A stretch of DNA of 64,000 nucleotides from Planctomycetota bacterium (GCA_027083445.1 JALWOP010000005.1:39035-103034), one strand, 5' to 3'. Shown: positions 1 through 8,432, counted from the first letter of the stretch. Notes: generated from the letters alone by a model not told the origin. Translations and numbers: made by a program.

Positions 1-984
1 GAAGGGGGAGTCGCTATAGCTCCTTACGTAGTCGAGGAAATCGGGGGTGGGATTCTTGTAATGGAACTCGGTCAGGATGACGTGGTTGACCGCCATCCAC
101 CAGGCGCCGTCCTGTCCTGCATTGAGCGAGACCCACTCATCCGCGTACTTGGCCACCTGGCTGAAGTCCGGGGAGAAGACCACCATCTTGGTCCCGTTGA
201 CGCGCGCTTCGGAGGCGAAGTGCACGTCGGGCGTGCGCGTCATGTTCAGGTTCGCACCCATGACGGCCAGGAACTTGGCGTTGAACCAGTCGGCGCTCTC
301 CTGGACGTCGGTCTGCTCGCCCCAGATCTCGGGGGAGGCGTTGGGCAGGTCGCAGTACCAGTCGTAGAAGGAGAGGTTCACGCCTCCCATGAGCTGCAAC
401 ATGCGCGAGCCGGCCGCATAGCTGAGCATCGACATGGCCGGGATGGGGGAGAAGCCGGTGATGCGATCGGGGCCGTGCTCTTGGATCGTGTAGATCATCG
501 AGGCGGCGATCAGTTCCTCGGCCTCCTGCCAGTTCGCCCGCCGCAGGCCGCCCTTACCACGGGCCCGCTGATAGCGAGCGCGCTTCTCGGGGTCCTGGAC
601 GAGTGCCCGCCATGCATCGACCGGGTCTCCGTGGGATGCCTTGGCCTCGCGCCACAGGTCGAGCAGGGCCCCGCGGATGTAGGGGTATTTCACCCGCAGG
701 GGGCTGTAGAGGTACCAGGAGTAGGAGATCCCTCGCTGGCAACCACGCGGCTCGGCCGGCGGGATGGAGGGATCCATCTCCGGATAGTCGAGCGCCTGCA
801 TCTCCCAGGCGACGATGCCCTCTTTGACGTGGATGTTCCACGAGCACGAACCGGTGCAGTTGACACCGTGGGTGCTGCGCACCACGCGGTCATGCGCCCA
901 GCGATTGCGGTAGAACTCCTCCCAGGCGCGGGCCTTGGGATCGATGTCGTCCTGCAGGAAGGGGTTTTGGTGTCCGTTCTTCAT
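1..984 (-). CDS. narG: Respiratory nitrate reductase alpha subunit NarG (3' end outside the window)
   Basis: This is the N-terminal 328 residues of the molybdopterin catalytic subunit that reduces nitrate to nitrite with quinol-derived electrons. The FS0 cluster ligands are visible as His39, Cys43, Cys47 ([10 protein letters not shown]) and Cys82 (EPRGCQRG). The [10 protein letters not shown] block near residues 205-214 carries the Mo-ligating Asp region, and the following WGEQTDV matches E. coli NarG closely. No twin-arginine signal is present, so a cytoplasm-facing enzyme is expected. The ATG overlaps the stop of the upstream diheme cytochrome gene (ATGA), so the two are translationally coupled. 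The gene continues past the left edge; narH, narJ and narI would be expected there but cannot be seen. Confidence 0.95.
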   Translation of the reverse strand, partial: MKNGHQNPFLQDDIDPKARAWEEFYRNRWAHDRVVRSTHGVNCTGSCSWNIHVKEGIVAWEMQALDYPEMDPSIPPAEPRGCQRGISYSWYLYSPLRVKYPYIRGALLDLWREAKASHGDPVDAWRALVQDPEKRARYQRARGKGGLRRANWQEAEELIAASMIYTIQEHGPDRITGFSPIPAMSMLSYAAGSRMLQLMGGVNLSFYDWYCDLPNASPEIWGEQTDVQESADWFNAKFLAVMGANLNMTRTPDVHFASEARVNGTKMVVFSPDFSQVAKYADEWVSLNAGQDGAWWMAVNHVILTEFHYKNPTPDFLDYVRSYSDSPF

Positions 985-1826
985 GCCTCGTTCCCGCCGT
1001 GAACCAAGGGACGGCGTACGCCCCGGAAGCGACCTCGCCAGAAGATGTCGAAGAGCACGAGCAGCGCACCCGCGGCGGCGATACCCGCGAGCACGAAGGG
1101 CAGACTGCGAGGTGAACTCTCGAAGTCACCACCCTCGGCCTCGTGTTGGAGCCAGGCGACCAGGGCCAGGATCTCTTCGCCCTCTAGGGAGCGTTTTGCG
1201 AACACCGGCTGCATGGTGGCGGAGGGCGGGGCGGAGAGCCATGCGGTGAGGGCCGTGCGTCCCTCGAGACGGCCATAGGCCGCCGTGAGGTCAGGCCCGA
1301 GCACTCCGCCGCCGAGACCCGGGAGGCCGGCGGTCGTGTGGCAAGAGATGCAGGCCGGGGCGCCGTTCTTGAAGCGCTCTGCACCCAGGAACAGGCGTCG
1401 GCCGCGCTCCACGTCCGCCTCGGTCAAGGGACGGTCGCTGACCTGGACCCCGGCGAACTGGGACTTCTCGAGGGCACTCTCCGCCAGGATCAGGTCGTAG
1501 AGCTTGCTGGCGCGGGCTGCATCGATGCCCGGGAGATCGGGCATGTAGGTCCCGTTGGCATCTGCGAGCAGCTTCTGCTCGTACTCTCCGCCGCCGTTCA
1601 AGACGCTGGCGGGATCCTGCAGGAAGCGCACGACCCAGTCGCGGTCGCGACGCTCTCCCAGACCCTTCAAGTCGGGCCCGGTGAGTCGTCCGCCGCCGAT
1701 GGTGTGGCAGCTCTTGCAGTTAAGGGAGAAGAACTCGATCGTCTCCTCGGACGGGGGCTCCTGCGCGGACAGGGGGCCCGCGAGTAGCGCCAGCGCGAGA
1801 AGGGCTTGGGTCGTCGTGAGATGCAC
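981..1826 (-). CDS. Membrane-anchored diheme cytochrome c, NarC-like, first gene of the nar operon
   Basis: The predicted 281-residue protein has a signal peptide (residues 1-21), two heme c sites (CKSCH at 37-41 and CISCH at 159-163), plausible Met ligands (Met95, Met205) and one C-terminal membrane helix (about 241-262) with a basic tail. This fits a periplasmic electron-transfer cytochrome. A diheme cytochrome directly before narG is known in the Thermus nar operon (narC), where it serves the NarGHI complex; a similar role is inferred here. GTG was chosen as start because GGAGG lies 8 nt upstream and the signal peptide begins there, although the frame is open further upstream. A putative sigma54 promoter ends just before the ribosome binding site. 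Confidence 0.85.
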   Translation of the reverse strand: MHLTTTQALLALALLAGPLSAQEPPSEETIEFFSLNCKSCHTIGGGRLTGPDLKGLGERRDRDWVVRFLQDPASVLNGGGEYEQKLLADANGTYMPDLPGIDAARASKLYDLILAESALEKSQFAGVQVSDRPLTEADVERGRRLFLGAERFKNGAPACISCHTTAGLPGLGGGVLGPDLTAAYGRLEGRTALTAWLSAPPSATMQPVFAKRSLEGEEILALVAWLQHEAEGGDFESSPRSLPFVLAGIAAAGALLVLFDIFWRGRFRGVRRPLVHGGNEA

Positions 1827-1852
1827 TATGGATGCCTCCGCCAGACCCCTTC

Positions 1853-1867
1853 GCAAAGACCGTTCCC
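1853..1867 (-). promoter_or_regulatory. Putative sigma54 (-24/-12) promoter of the narC-narG operon
   Basis: On the minus strand GGGAAC-N5-TTGC keeps the invariant GG and GC ten bases apart and matches the TGGCAC-N5-TTGC consensus with two changes in the -24 box. The expected transcription start lies about 15 nt before the GTG. The spacing of promoter, ribosome binding site and start codon is nearly the same as before narK at 50119. Confidence 0.55.
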
Positions 1868-1961
1868 TGCTGGAGGCTCGCCGCCTCAGGTTCCTAACCT
1901 CGTCCCAAACAATGAGTTGTGATTGGCCGCCGCCGTGGGGAGAGTGCGTGGGGAGCGCGGT

Positions 1962-1977
1962 GCATAGGCCGCTATGC
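1962..1977. promoter_or_regulatory. Palindromic operator upstream of narC, shared with narK
   Basis: GCATAG-GCCG-CTATGC is a perfect 6-bp inverted repeat with a 4-bp spacer. The same half-sites and spacing occur at 50062-50077 upstream of narK. An extra CTATGC half-site sits at 1996-2001, 24 bp further out. It lies about 110-120 bp upstream of the -12 element, a normal distance for an enhancer bound by an NtrC-type activator such as the one at 46341-47738. Confidence 0.6.
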
Positions 1978-2202
1978 GCCGGTGTGAAACCGCCGCTATG
2001 CGGTTGGAGTCCGAATGGGCCTGCCGGTGAAGTCTGCTGCTCGGGGGAGCTTGGTTCATGCCGCACGCAGTCCATGAACCTCCCCAGGCCCCTCCGTCGT
2101 TGTGCGTAGTTCGGCCGAGCATCGGACGGCGGTCTTCCGGCCCGGGTGGTCTACGCAGTGGTGAGCGGGGCCGATCCCGGACCGTGATGCGATACCAGGG
2201 GT
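1978..2202. promoter_or_regulatory. Rest of the narC/CBS divergent intergenic region with two inverted-repeat sets
   Basis: No gene is seen between 1827 and 2202. Beyond the narC elements there is a perfect 8-bp inverted repeat GGTTCATG-N12-CATGAACC at 2053-2080. There is also a pair of inverted half-sites, TGTGCGTAG at 2101-2109 and CTACGCAG at 2151-2158. The 9-mer TGTGCGTAG recurs as a half-site before the benzoyl-CoA operon at 44632. These may serve the CBS gene that starts at 2203. Confidence 0.4.
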
Positions 2203-2994
2203 ATGAGCCTCACTCGCCACATGACTGCCGACCCGCTGCGCATCTCCCCTTCCCTCACGGTCCGCGAGGCCCTGGAGCAGATGGACCGGGCCTCCATCCG
2301 TCATTTGCCGGTCGTTCAAGGGGAGAAGCTCGTGGGAATCGTGTCCGACCGTGACCTGCTCGGGGCGGAGGCTTGGCGCGTGGAAGGGAGCGGTAGTGAC
2401 ACGCCCGTCGCTGAGGTGATGCAGACCGAGGTTCACTGCGCGACCCCCGACGAGCCGATCGTCTCCGCTCTCGTGGAGATGTCGGTTGCGGGGATCGGTT
2501 GCCTCCCCCTAGTGGAGGAAGGGAGGCTGATCGGGATCGTCACCGAGGACGACTTCCTCACGCTCTATGCGGAGCTTGCGCGGGAGGACCGCAGGGATCC
2601 GCTCTTCGATCCTCCCGTGCGAATCATCGCTCGTTCTGAAGCGATCACCGTCGAGCCCCAGGATACGGCCCTCGAGGTGGACCGGTTGTGTCACGAGCGC
2701 GGCTTCCGCCACCTCCCGGTGCTGGAGGACGGCCATCTGGTCGGCATCCTCTCCGACAGGGATCTGCGGCGCCACGGGGGCGGAGAGGTTGCCGGCACGA
2801 CCCCAGTGCGCGAGATGATGTCCGCGCCGGTTCACACGACTCGGCCCACCGCTCCACTCTCCGAAGCGGTCGAGCGCATGCTCGAGCGACGCATCAGCGC
2901 TCTACCTGTTTGGGAACCGGAAGCTCCTCTGGGCATCCTGACTCGAGTGGACGTCATCGAACACCTGATCGGGACGATCAACGAAGAAGCCTGA
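2203..2994 (+). CDS. Four-CBS-domain protein
   Basis: The 263-residue soluble protein consists of two CBS (Bateman) pairs, at about residues 8-120 and 140-257. Each pair has the typical VxxALExM...LPVV...GIVSDRDL pattern. CBS pairs bind adenine nucleotides or related ligands. Stand-alone CBS proteins are often induced under hypoxia or energy stress, but no effector domain is present to show the target. The gene is divergent from the nar operon and convergent with the tryptophanase gene, whose stop codon is only 5 bp away. Confidence 0.85.
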   Translation: MSLTRHMTADPLRISPSLTVREALEQMDRASIRHLPVVQGEKLVGIVSDRDLLGAEAWRVEGSGSDTPVAEVMQTEVHCATPDEPIVSALVEMSVAGIGCLPLVEEGRLIGIVTEDDFLTLYAELAREDRRDPLFDPPVRIIARSEAITVEPQDTALEVDRLCHERGFRHLPVLEDGHLVGILSDRDLRRHGGGEVAGTTPVREMMSAPVHTTRPTAPLSEAVERMLERRISALPVWEPEAPLGILTRVDVIEHLIGTINEEA

Positions 2995-2999
2995 CGCTG

Positions 3000-4388
3000 C
3001 TAGACCCGGGCGGTCCCCACGCGCCCCATGCGGGCGCTGAAATGGCGCAGGACCGGAGGCTCCTCGAGGATCTCGACCCCCGCGATACCCTCCGCGCGTG
3101 CATGGACACGGGTGACGATCTCGATCACGTAGTCCATGTGCGACTGGGTGTAGGTGCGACGCGGGATCGCGAGACGCACCAATTCGTGGCGGGCGGGAAT
3201 CAGTCGGCCCTGCTCATCGTTGCGACCGAGCATCAGGCTGCCGATCTCGCAGGTGCGCAGGCCACCCTCGAGATAGAGTTCAATCGCCAGGGCCTGTCCA
3301 GGGAAGAGAGCTGGGGCGAGGTGGGGTAGGAATCGCGCCGCATCGAGGAAGATCGCGTGGCCTCCCGGAGGCTCTACGACGGGCACACCGCGCTCCTCCA
3401 GCCGCTTGGCGACGTAGGCGATGCTCGCATGGCGATACTGGAGGTAGTCCTCGTCGACGACTTCAGCCAGTCCTTGGGCTACCGCTTCGAGATCGCGCCC
3501 GGCCATGCCGCCATAGGTCGGGAAGCCTTCGGTGACCACCAGCCGGCGTCGTATGGCGGTGGCCAGTTCCAGGTCGCGCAAGGCCAGGAAGCCACCGATG
3601 TTGGCCAGACCATCTTTCTTTGCACTCATCGTGCATCCGTCGGCCAGGGCAAATGTCTCGGCAACGATCTCACGCACGGAGCGCCCCCGCGCTTCCGGCT
3701 CGCGCTCACGGACCATCCAGGCGTTCTCGGCGAAACGGCAGGCGTCGATGTAGAGCGGCTTGTCGTACTTGTCGCACAGAGCTCGGACGGCGCGCAGGTT
3801 GGAGAGGCTGACCGGTTGCCCCCCTCCGGCATTGTTCGTCAGGGTGATCATGACCAAGGGAACGCGCTCACCCTCCTCCTCGAGGAGCTCCGCGAGAGCT
3901 TCGAGGTTCATGTTGCCCTTGAAGGGGTCCCGGCCCGCGGTATTCGCACTCTCGCTGCACGGCAGGTCCCGCGCTTCACCGCCGGCGTCCTCGACGTTGG
4001 CTCGTGTCGTGTCGAAGTGGGTGTTGTTCGGCACGACTTGACCGGGCTTGACTAGGGTTTGGAAGAGAAGATGCTCCGCGGCGCGCCCCTGGTGAGTGGG
4101 GATCACCTGCTCGAAGCCCATGAGGTCCTGGACCGCTCGCTCGAAGCGCTTGTAGCTGCGGGCTCCCGCATAGGATTCGTCTCCGCGCATGACCGCTGCC
4201 CACTGCTCCGCGCTCATCGCCCCGGTACCGCTGTCGGTGAGCAGATCGATCAGGACATCCTCGGCCGCGATGCGGAAGAGGTTGCCGTCCGCGGCGGCCA
4301 ATGCGGCCTCCCGCTCGGAGCGAGTCGTCATGCGCAGGGGCTCGACGGATTTGATGCGGAAGGGCTCGATGATCGGGAGGTCGGTCAT
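3000..4388 (-). CDS. tnaA: Tryptophanase (tryptophan indole-lyase)
   Basis: The 462-residue PLP enzyme of the beta-eliminating lyase family should cleave tryptophan to indole, pyruvate and ammonia. The EPFRIKSVEP start, LTDSGTGAMS, IPTHQGRAAEHL, AGGQPVS and the PLP-lysine segment CTMSAKKDG are all present. Tyrosine phenol-lyase is the close alternative. At the position where that enzyme has Arg in an MERG segment, this protein has Ile in CEIGS, as in tryptophanase, and TYTQSHMD is also tryptophanase-like. ATG at 4388 was chosen over an upstream in-frame start because it has GGAGA upstream and overlaps the norB stop as ATGA. Coupling to nitric oxide reductase genes is unusual. Confidence 0.85.
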   Translation of the reverse strand: MTDLPIIEPFRIKSVEPLRMTTRSEREAALAAADGNLFRIAAEDVLIDLLTDSGTGAMSAEQWAAVMRGDESYAGARSYKRFERAVQDLMGFEQVIPTHQGRAAEHLLFQTLVKPGQVVPNNTHFDTTRANVEDAGGEARDLPCSESANTAGRDPFKGNMNLEALAELLEEEGERVPLVMITLTNNAGGGQPVSLSNLRAVRALCDKYDKPLYIDACRFAENAWMVREREPEARGRSVREIVAETFALADGCTMSAKKDGLANIGGFLALRDLELATAIRRRLVVTEGFPTYGGMAGRDLEAVAQGLAEVVDEDYLQYRHASIAYVAKRLEERGVPVVEPPGGHAIFLDAARFLPHLAPALFPGQALAIELYLEGGLRTCEIGSLMLGRNDEQGRLIPARHELVRLAIPRRTYTQSHMDYVIEIVTRVHARAEGIAGVEILEEPPVLRHFSARMGRVGTARV

Positions 4389-5764
4389 GGGGTCGTCTCC
4401 AAGCAGACTGGAGGAGCGGAGAGGGAGAGCAGTGGGCTCCAGGCCCACAGGAGGCGTAGGATCCCGATTGCCAGACCGCTGCCTACTACGACGAAGGCGT
4501 AGGGGAAGGCGGGCCAGAGGTCGGGGTGGGTGGGGCCGCCCAGTCTCAGGAATGCCGTGCGCAGGCCCGCAACCAGGAGCAGAGCGACCAGAGCGATCAG
4601 GAAGCCATTGATCGAGACCAGGGCACGGCGAACGGGTGGTCCGGCGAGGATCTCCTCACCGATCTCTCGGCTCGGAAAGATTCTCCCCAGGATCCAGGCC
4701 AGGGTCGCGAACAGGATGTAGCTGTCGATCGCAAGTTCGGACCCCATGGCGTGGGCCATGACGACATGTGTACCGTGGATCAGGGCATTGAGCGGAGGGA
4801 CGCTGATCAGGATGGCCAGGGTGAGCAGGAACAGGTTCCAGCGCTTGGCTAGGCCGATCAGATGACCGCTGACATCGAGTCGCACCCGATTGGGCGCTCG
4901 CCGGGGACCTCGGGTCGTTATCTCCGTCAGCAATCGGGCCAGCAGTAGGATCTCCAGCATGCTCACGGTGAACGCGATCCATTTGACCAGGTGCGTCTGG
5001 GGTAGATGGTAGGTGTGGTGGGCGTAGTTGGTGAACGAGTTGAGCAGCCCCACTCCGAAGAGGGAGAAGGCGGTCCGTGACTGGGCGATGCGGCGATCCC
5101 CGCTGCGTTGCTCACCCAGATAGAGCAGGCATCCGTAGACGATCTGGTTGAACGCCGCCACGAGCGTTCCGCAGGACTTCCACTGCACCTGCAGATCGAC
5201 GATGGGATGGCTTCGCACCGCCGGGAGCAGATAGGCATGTCCCTCGGCAAAGGTGTAGAGGAACAGGAGCAGGCCGACGGTCCACATGTGCACGTACACC
5301 GGTCGCTGCCAGTAGCCGTGGCGCACCTTGGCCAGGAAGGTCCAGGTCAGGGCCGCCCAGCCGAGCCAGATCGGAAGGGAGAGCAGGGGGTGGAGGCCTA
5401 GGTACTCCCTGCCGCTGGTGATACCCAGAGGCAGGGTGAGCAGGGCGCCGGCTCCGGCGATTCCGAAACAGATGAACTGGAAGCGGAAACGGCGTCGATC
5501 CCCGAGCCCGGGCTCTCCGAAGGTCTGGAAGAGGTAGTGCAAGAGACCGGTCGTCCCCGCCAGGAAGAGCCAGGCCGAGGCGAAGGTCGTGTGCAGCGGT
5601 CGCAACTGGACCAGGCTCAGGTGAGCCCGTCCCAGGGCTCCTGCCAGCGCAGGTACGTAGGTCAGGGCTCCCAGCGCTCCGAAAAGCAGGGAGAGTACGA
5701 CGCAGGTCAAGGCGCACCTCGTCGTCAGGAGCAACACCCTGGAGCTGGTGGGGAGATGCTTCAA
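4385..5764 (-). CDS. Divergent NorB-like heme-copper oxidoreductase subunit (putative nitric oxide reductase)
   Basis: The roughly 459-residue polytopic membrane protein has about 12 hydrophobic segments. Heme-copper family histidines are visible: His58 for the low-spin heme, His159 in VHMWTVG, the pair His249-His250 in NYAHHTYH, and His333/His338 in GTHVVMAHAMG. The A-type oxidase Tyr-His motif is absent and a diheme NorC-like partner lies upstream, so NO reduction is the best guess. Two features are not canonical: the NorB Fe(B) glutamate in HLWVEG is replaced by Val164, and the last helix reads H-A-M rather than H-x-H. The TTG start overlaps the norC stop (TTGA); a GTG eight codons later is an alternative. 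Confidence 0.7.
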   Translation of the reverse strand: MKHLPTSSRVLLLTTRCALTCVVLSLLFGALGALTYVPALAGALGRAHLSLVQLRPLHTTFASAWLFLAGTTGLLHYLFQTFGEPGLGDRRRFRFQFICFGIAGAGALLTLPLGITSGREYLGLHPLLSLPIWLGWAALTWTFLAKVRHGYWQRPVYVHMWTVGLLLFLYTFAEGHAYLLPAVRSHPIVDLQVQWKSCGTLVAAFNQIVYGCLLYLGEQRSGDRRIAQSRTAFSLFGVGLLNSFTNYAHHTYHLPQTHLVKWIAFTVSMLEILLLARLLTEITTRGPRRAPNRVRLDVSGHLIGLAKRWNLFLLTLAILISVPPLNALIHGTHVVMAHAMGSELAIDSYILFATLAWILGRIFPSREIGEEILAGPPVRRALVSINGFLIALVALLLVAGLRTAFLRLGGPTHPDLWPAFPYAFVVVGSGLAIGILRLLWAWSPLLSLSAPPVCLETTP

Positions 5765-6510
5765 TACTCGAACCAGGGCAGTTGGGAGAGGAGGGGTCCG
5801 TGGGAACGCTCGGCCCGGGCGAAGGCCGCTCGAACGAGCCGACCATTGGCAGCGAGCCACTCGAGCCAGGCGCGGACCCGTGCTCGGTCGGAGGAGTCCA
5901 GTTGGAAGGCTGGCATGCCACGCTGGGGTAGGCCTACGCTGAGCCGCGCGTCGATGTCGGCGGTGGAGAGACGCTCGCTCAAGCGCGTCAAGTCCGGGCC
6001 CGGTCCCTTTGGAGAGTGGCAATCGATGCAACCCAAGGATTCCGCCAGGGCCCCCCCCGCGGCGACATCCTCACTCGGGGGGGGAACTCCCTTCAGGGCT
6101 TGAGCCAGAACGTCCCGTGGGCCAGCCCCTCCGCCCAGACGGACCTGACCGACACCGGTGGCATTCATGGCGACGAGGAACTGTGCCAGATCCTCCTGGG
6201 CTCGGCGGGAGAGGTGAAAGGCGGGCATCGCTCCTCGCCCCTGGTCCAAGACGCCTGCTAGACGTGCGCTGAGACCCTCGCCGGCACGCGTGGCGAGGTT
6301 GGTCAGGTCCGGGCCCAGGAATCCTCCGAATCCATGCAGTTGGTGGCAGGCCTGGCAGCCATGGCTGTGCCACAGGGCACGCCCGCGCAGGGCGGCTGCG
6401 GAGAGGGGAGGGAGCTCGCGACCCGTAGCGTCTCCGTAGACGAGCAGGGTCTGCCCGCAGAATGCGGCTACCAGGGCGAGCACCATCCAGCGCCTCGCCC
6501 GCGCCCTCAT
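5761..6510 (-). CDS. norC: Membrane-anchored diheme cytochrome c, NorC-like
   Basis: The 249-residue protein has an N-terminal membrane anchor (about residues 8-26) and two cytochrome c domains: CQACH at 52-56 with Met95, and CIDCH at 161-165 with Met199. The first domain has the GRALW...CQACHQLHGFGG pattern of NorC. Classical NorC has one heme, so the second domain is an extension. It should pass electrons from periplasmic donors to the NorB-like subunit encoded next. The ATG at 6510 overlaps the stop of the small membrane protein upstream as ATGA, which favours it over a TTG six codons earlier. Confidence 0.8.
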   Translation of the reverse strand: MRARARRWMVLALVAAFCGQTLLVYGDATGRELPPLSAAALRGRALWHSHGCQACHQLHGFGGFLGPDLTNLATRAGEGLSARLAGVLDQGRGAMPAFHLSRRAQEDLAQFLVAMNATGVGQVRLGGGAGPRDVLAQALKGVPPPSEDVAAGGALAESLGCIDCHSPKGPGPDLTRLSERLSTADIDARLSVGLPQRGMPAFQLDSSDRARVRAWLEWLAANGRLVRAAFARAERSHGPLLSQLPWFEY

Positions 6511-6701
6511 CGGCGGAGACGGTTCCAAGCTCGCCCGTCCGCCACGATGCTGGCAACCAGCGAAGCGGAGAGAATCACAATCGCCCCGACAGCCAGAGCG
6601 ATGTAGTAGGGGCGGTGGGAAGGCTCACCGGTCACGGCGCCGTTGAGTCCTACGGCGATGGCGATCAGGAGGGGGACGGGGAGGAGAACTCTGACGTTCA
6701 C
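6507..6701 (-). CDS. Small membrane protein, first gene of the nor operon
   Basis: The predicted 64-residue protein has two hydrophobic segments (about residues 3-20 and 31-51) and a basic tail ending in NRLRR. I do not recognise the family. Its stop overlaps the norC ATG (ATGA), which supports it as real. GTG at 6701 is the likely start, but its Shine-Dalgarno (AAGGA) is 12 nt away, so the start is uncertain. Position suggests an assembly or accessory role for the NorC/NorB complex; this is inference only. Confidence 0.55.
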   Translation of the reverse strand: MNVRVLLPVPLLIAIAVGLNGAVTGEPSHRPYYIALAVGAIVILSASLVASIVADGRAWNRLRR

Positions 6702-6930
6702 GGAATCGACGTTTCCTTCAGTGCGACCCTTGCAGCCTATGGGGAAGATCGCCCCCGCCCCATTCGCACTTGGACGGGGGACGGACTCCTCCCTTGGACC
6801 CGGTCGGATCCTGGTGGAGTCGGCTCCTTTCCCAGGGGCGAACTGGAAGTCCGCGGGGACGGCCTCCAGGGCCCGTCCAAGGACATTCCTCCTTGGGTGC
6901 AGACGCCGGCTAGCCGATGGATGCAGGGAT

Positions 6931-7701
6931 ATGAGCCTTCCTGCGGCCATGAGACAGCCAGACTCCCTTCGAGATGTCGCCGCTAGCGTGCGTCGGCGGT
7001 TGGTCGGCGCGAACCTTGCCTTCGGCGCCATGCCCGACTTGATCCACCGCACCCACCGCTTGGCGTGCAACGCCGAGGTAGCCTGCGCCCGCGCCGGGGC
7101 CCAGGCAGCCGGGTTGGAGGCGGTCACCCGCGAGCTGGGCGCGATGAGTGGAGAGCTGGACGAGGTGTTGGGGGACCTGGCACACCTCTTCAATACCGCA
7201 GCGGAGGATGTGGCCCACTGGGTAGAAGGGGAGCGACGCTTTCGAGTCTTTCTGGCGGTTCAGGCCGAACTGCGCAACGAGCCTTCTCTCTTGGAAGGGG
7301 GCCTCGATCCGGATAGCTTGCGCCGCTTTCAAGCGCAGGCGAAGGGGGCCCAGGGCAATGAGGCCCTGCTTTGGAGGAGACTCTTCAAGGCGCGTGAGGA
7401 AGTTCTGTCTCGCATCGAATCCCTGGCCCGTTTCGCTTCCCACCTGCGACGCACCCTAGACCACATCGATCTCGTGGCCGTGCGCAAGAGTCGTTTCATC
7501 GGTGTCATGGCCCAGATCGAAGCTGCGCGTACCTACAGCGACGGCATCGATTTCGCGCCCGTTTCCTCTTCGATTCGCGGGCTGGCCGACGAGATCGCCG
7601 ATACGGCCGAACGCGCTCGTGACGACGTGAGCGGTCTCTCGGACGAACTCAAGACGGTAATCGCGCCCCTGCGAGGCGCCCTGGAGCTTGTGAACAAGTG
7701 A
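6931..7701 (+). CDS. Soluble chemoreceptor-like (MCP hairpin) protein
   Basis: The 256-residue protein has no membrane segment and is largely helical coiled coil. Residues about 185-235 resemble the signalling hairpin of methyl-accepting chemotaxis proteins: the segment around QIEAARTYSDGIDFAPV and SSIRGLADEIAD aligns with the conserved NAAIEAARAGE...GFAVVA.EVR.LA region. It is short for a receptor and has no obvious ligand domain. The next gene, an ODP-type diiron protein, overlaps it (GTGA) and could be the sensory subunit. No cheA or cheW is in the window. ATG at 6931 was chosen because upstream codons are not protein-like. Confidence 0.65.
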   Translation: MSLPAAMRQPDSLRDVAASVRRRLVGANLAFGAMPDLIHRTHRLACNAEVACARAGAQAAGLEAVTRELGAMSGELDEVLGDLAHLFNTAAEDVAHWVEGERRFRVFLAVQAELRNEPSLLEGGLDPDSLRRFQAQAKGAQGNEALLWRRLFKAREEVLSRIESLARFASHLRRTLDHIDLVAVRKSRFIGVMAQIEAARTYSDGIDFAPVSSSIRGLADEIADTAERARDDVSGLSDELKTVIAPLRGALELVNK

Positions 7702-8432
7702 TTCACCACGAACTATTCAACGATGGCGTTCGCCGCTGGGTCTTCTTCGGAAGGGATTCCTCCCGCAGTGAGACGATCATCGACACCAACCAATACCTGG
7801 TCGTTCATGAAGGTAAGGGGCTCCTGCTCGATCCCGGCGGCGCGGAGATTTTTCCTCCGATGGCAGCAGCCCTTTCACGGGTGATCGCCTTCGACGACTT
7901 GGAGACGATCCTGGCCTCACACCAGGATCCCGACACGGTCTCCTCCCTGAGCCTCTGGCTCGACCTATGTCCGGACCTTGCGGTCCACGTCTCCTGGCTC
8001 TGGGGAGCTTTCATTCCCCACTTCGGGGGGGGGCGCCCCGTCGAATCGATTCCTGATGAGGGTGGATCCTTGAGTCTGGGGGGCAGCGAAGACCTCCAGT
8101 TGATTCCGGCCCACTACATGCACGCTTCGGGGAACTTCCACCTCTACGATCCCCGGGCGCGCATCTTCTTCAGTGGGGACATCGGCGCCGCGCTCATGCC
8201 ACCCGGTGAAGAGGCGCTCTTCGTCGAGGATTTCTCGGCGCACACGGAGTACATGGCGGGCTTCCATCGTCGCTGGCTGCCTTCAAACCGTGCGAAGCGG
8301 GCCTGGATCGAGCGCGTACTGGCCCTCGATGTCGAGTACCTCTGTCCCCAGCACGGGGCGATCTTCCGCGGCGACGACGTGCGACGTTTCCTCGACTGGC
8401 TCGACGGCATCGACGTCGGGGTGGCGGTCTGA
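7698..8432 (+). CDS. ODP-type MBL-fold diiron protein, putative O2/NO sensor
   Basis: The 244-residue metallo-beta-lactamase-fold protein resembles the oxygen-binding diiron (ODP) branch related to flavodiiron NO reductases. Candidate metal ligands are in SHQDPD (about residues 74-79), HYMHASGNFH, SGDIG and the C-terminal PQHG. It lacks the flavodoxin domain of flavodiiron enzymes, so catalysis with NADH-linked partners is less likely than sensing. In Treponema, an ODP protein works with a cytosolic chemoreceptor as an oxygen sensor. Coupling here to a chemoreceptor-like gene and position next to nitric oxide reductase genes suggest sensing of O2 or NO. GTG start overlaps the upstream stop. 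Confidence 0.75.
   Translation: MIHHELFNDGVRRWVFFGRDSSRSETIIDTNQYLVVHEGKGLLLDPGGAEIFPPMAAALSRVIAFDDLETILASHQDPDTVSSLSLWLDLCPDLAVHVSWLWGAFIPHFGGGRPVESIPDEGGSLSLGGSEDLQLIPAHYMHASGNFHLYDPRARIFFSGDIGAALMPPGEEALFVEDFSAHTEYMAGFHRRWLPSNRAKRAWIERVLALDVEYLCPQHGAIFRGDDVRRFLDWLDGIDVGVAV

Noticed and set aside
3000..4388. Tyrosine phenol-lyase, which would give phenol for the aromatic pathway
   Set aside because: The residue context CEIGS and TYTQSHMD follow tryptophanase, and the Arg of the phenol-lyase MERG motif is Ile.
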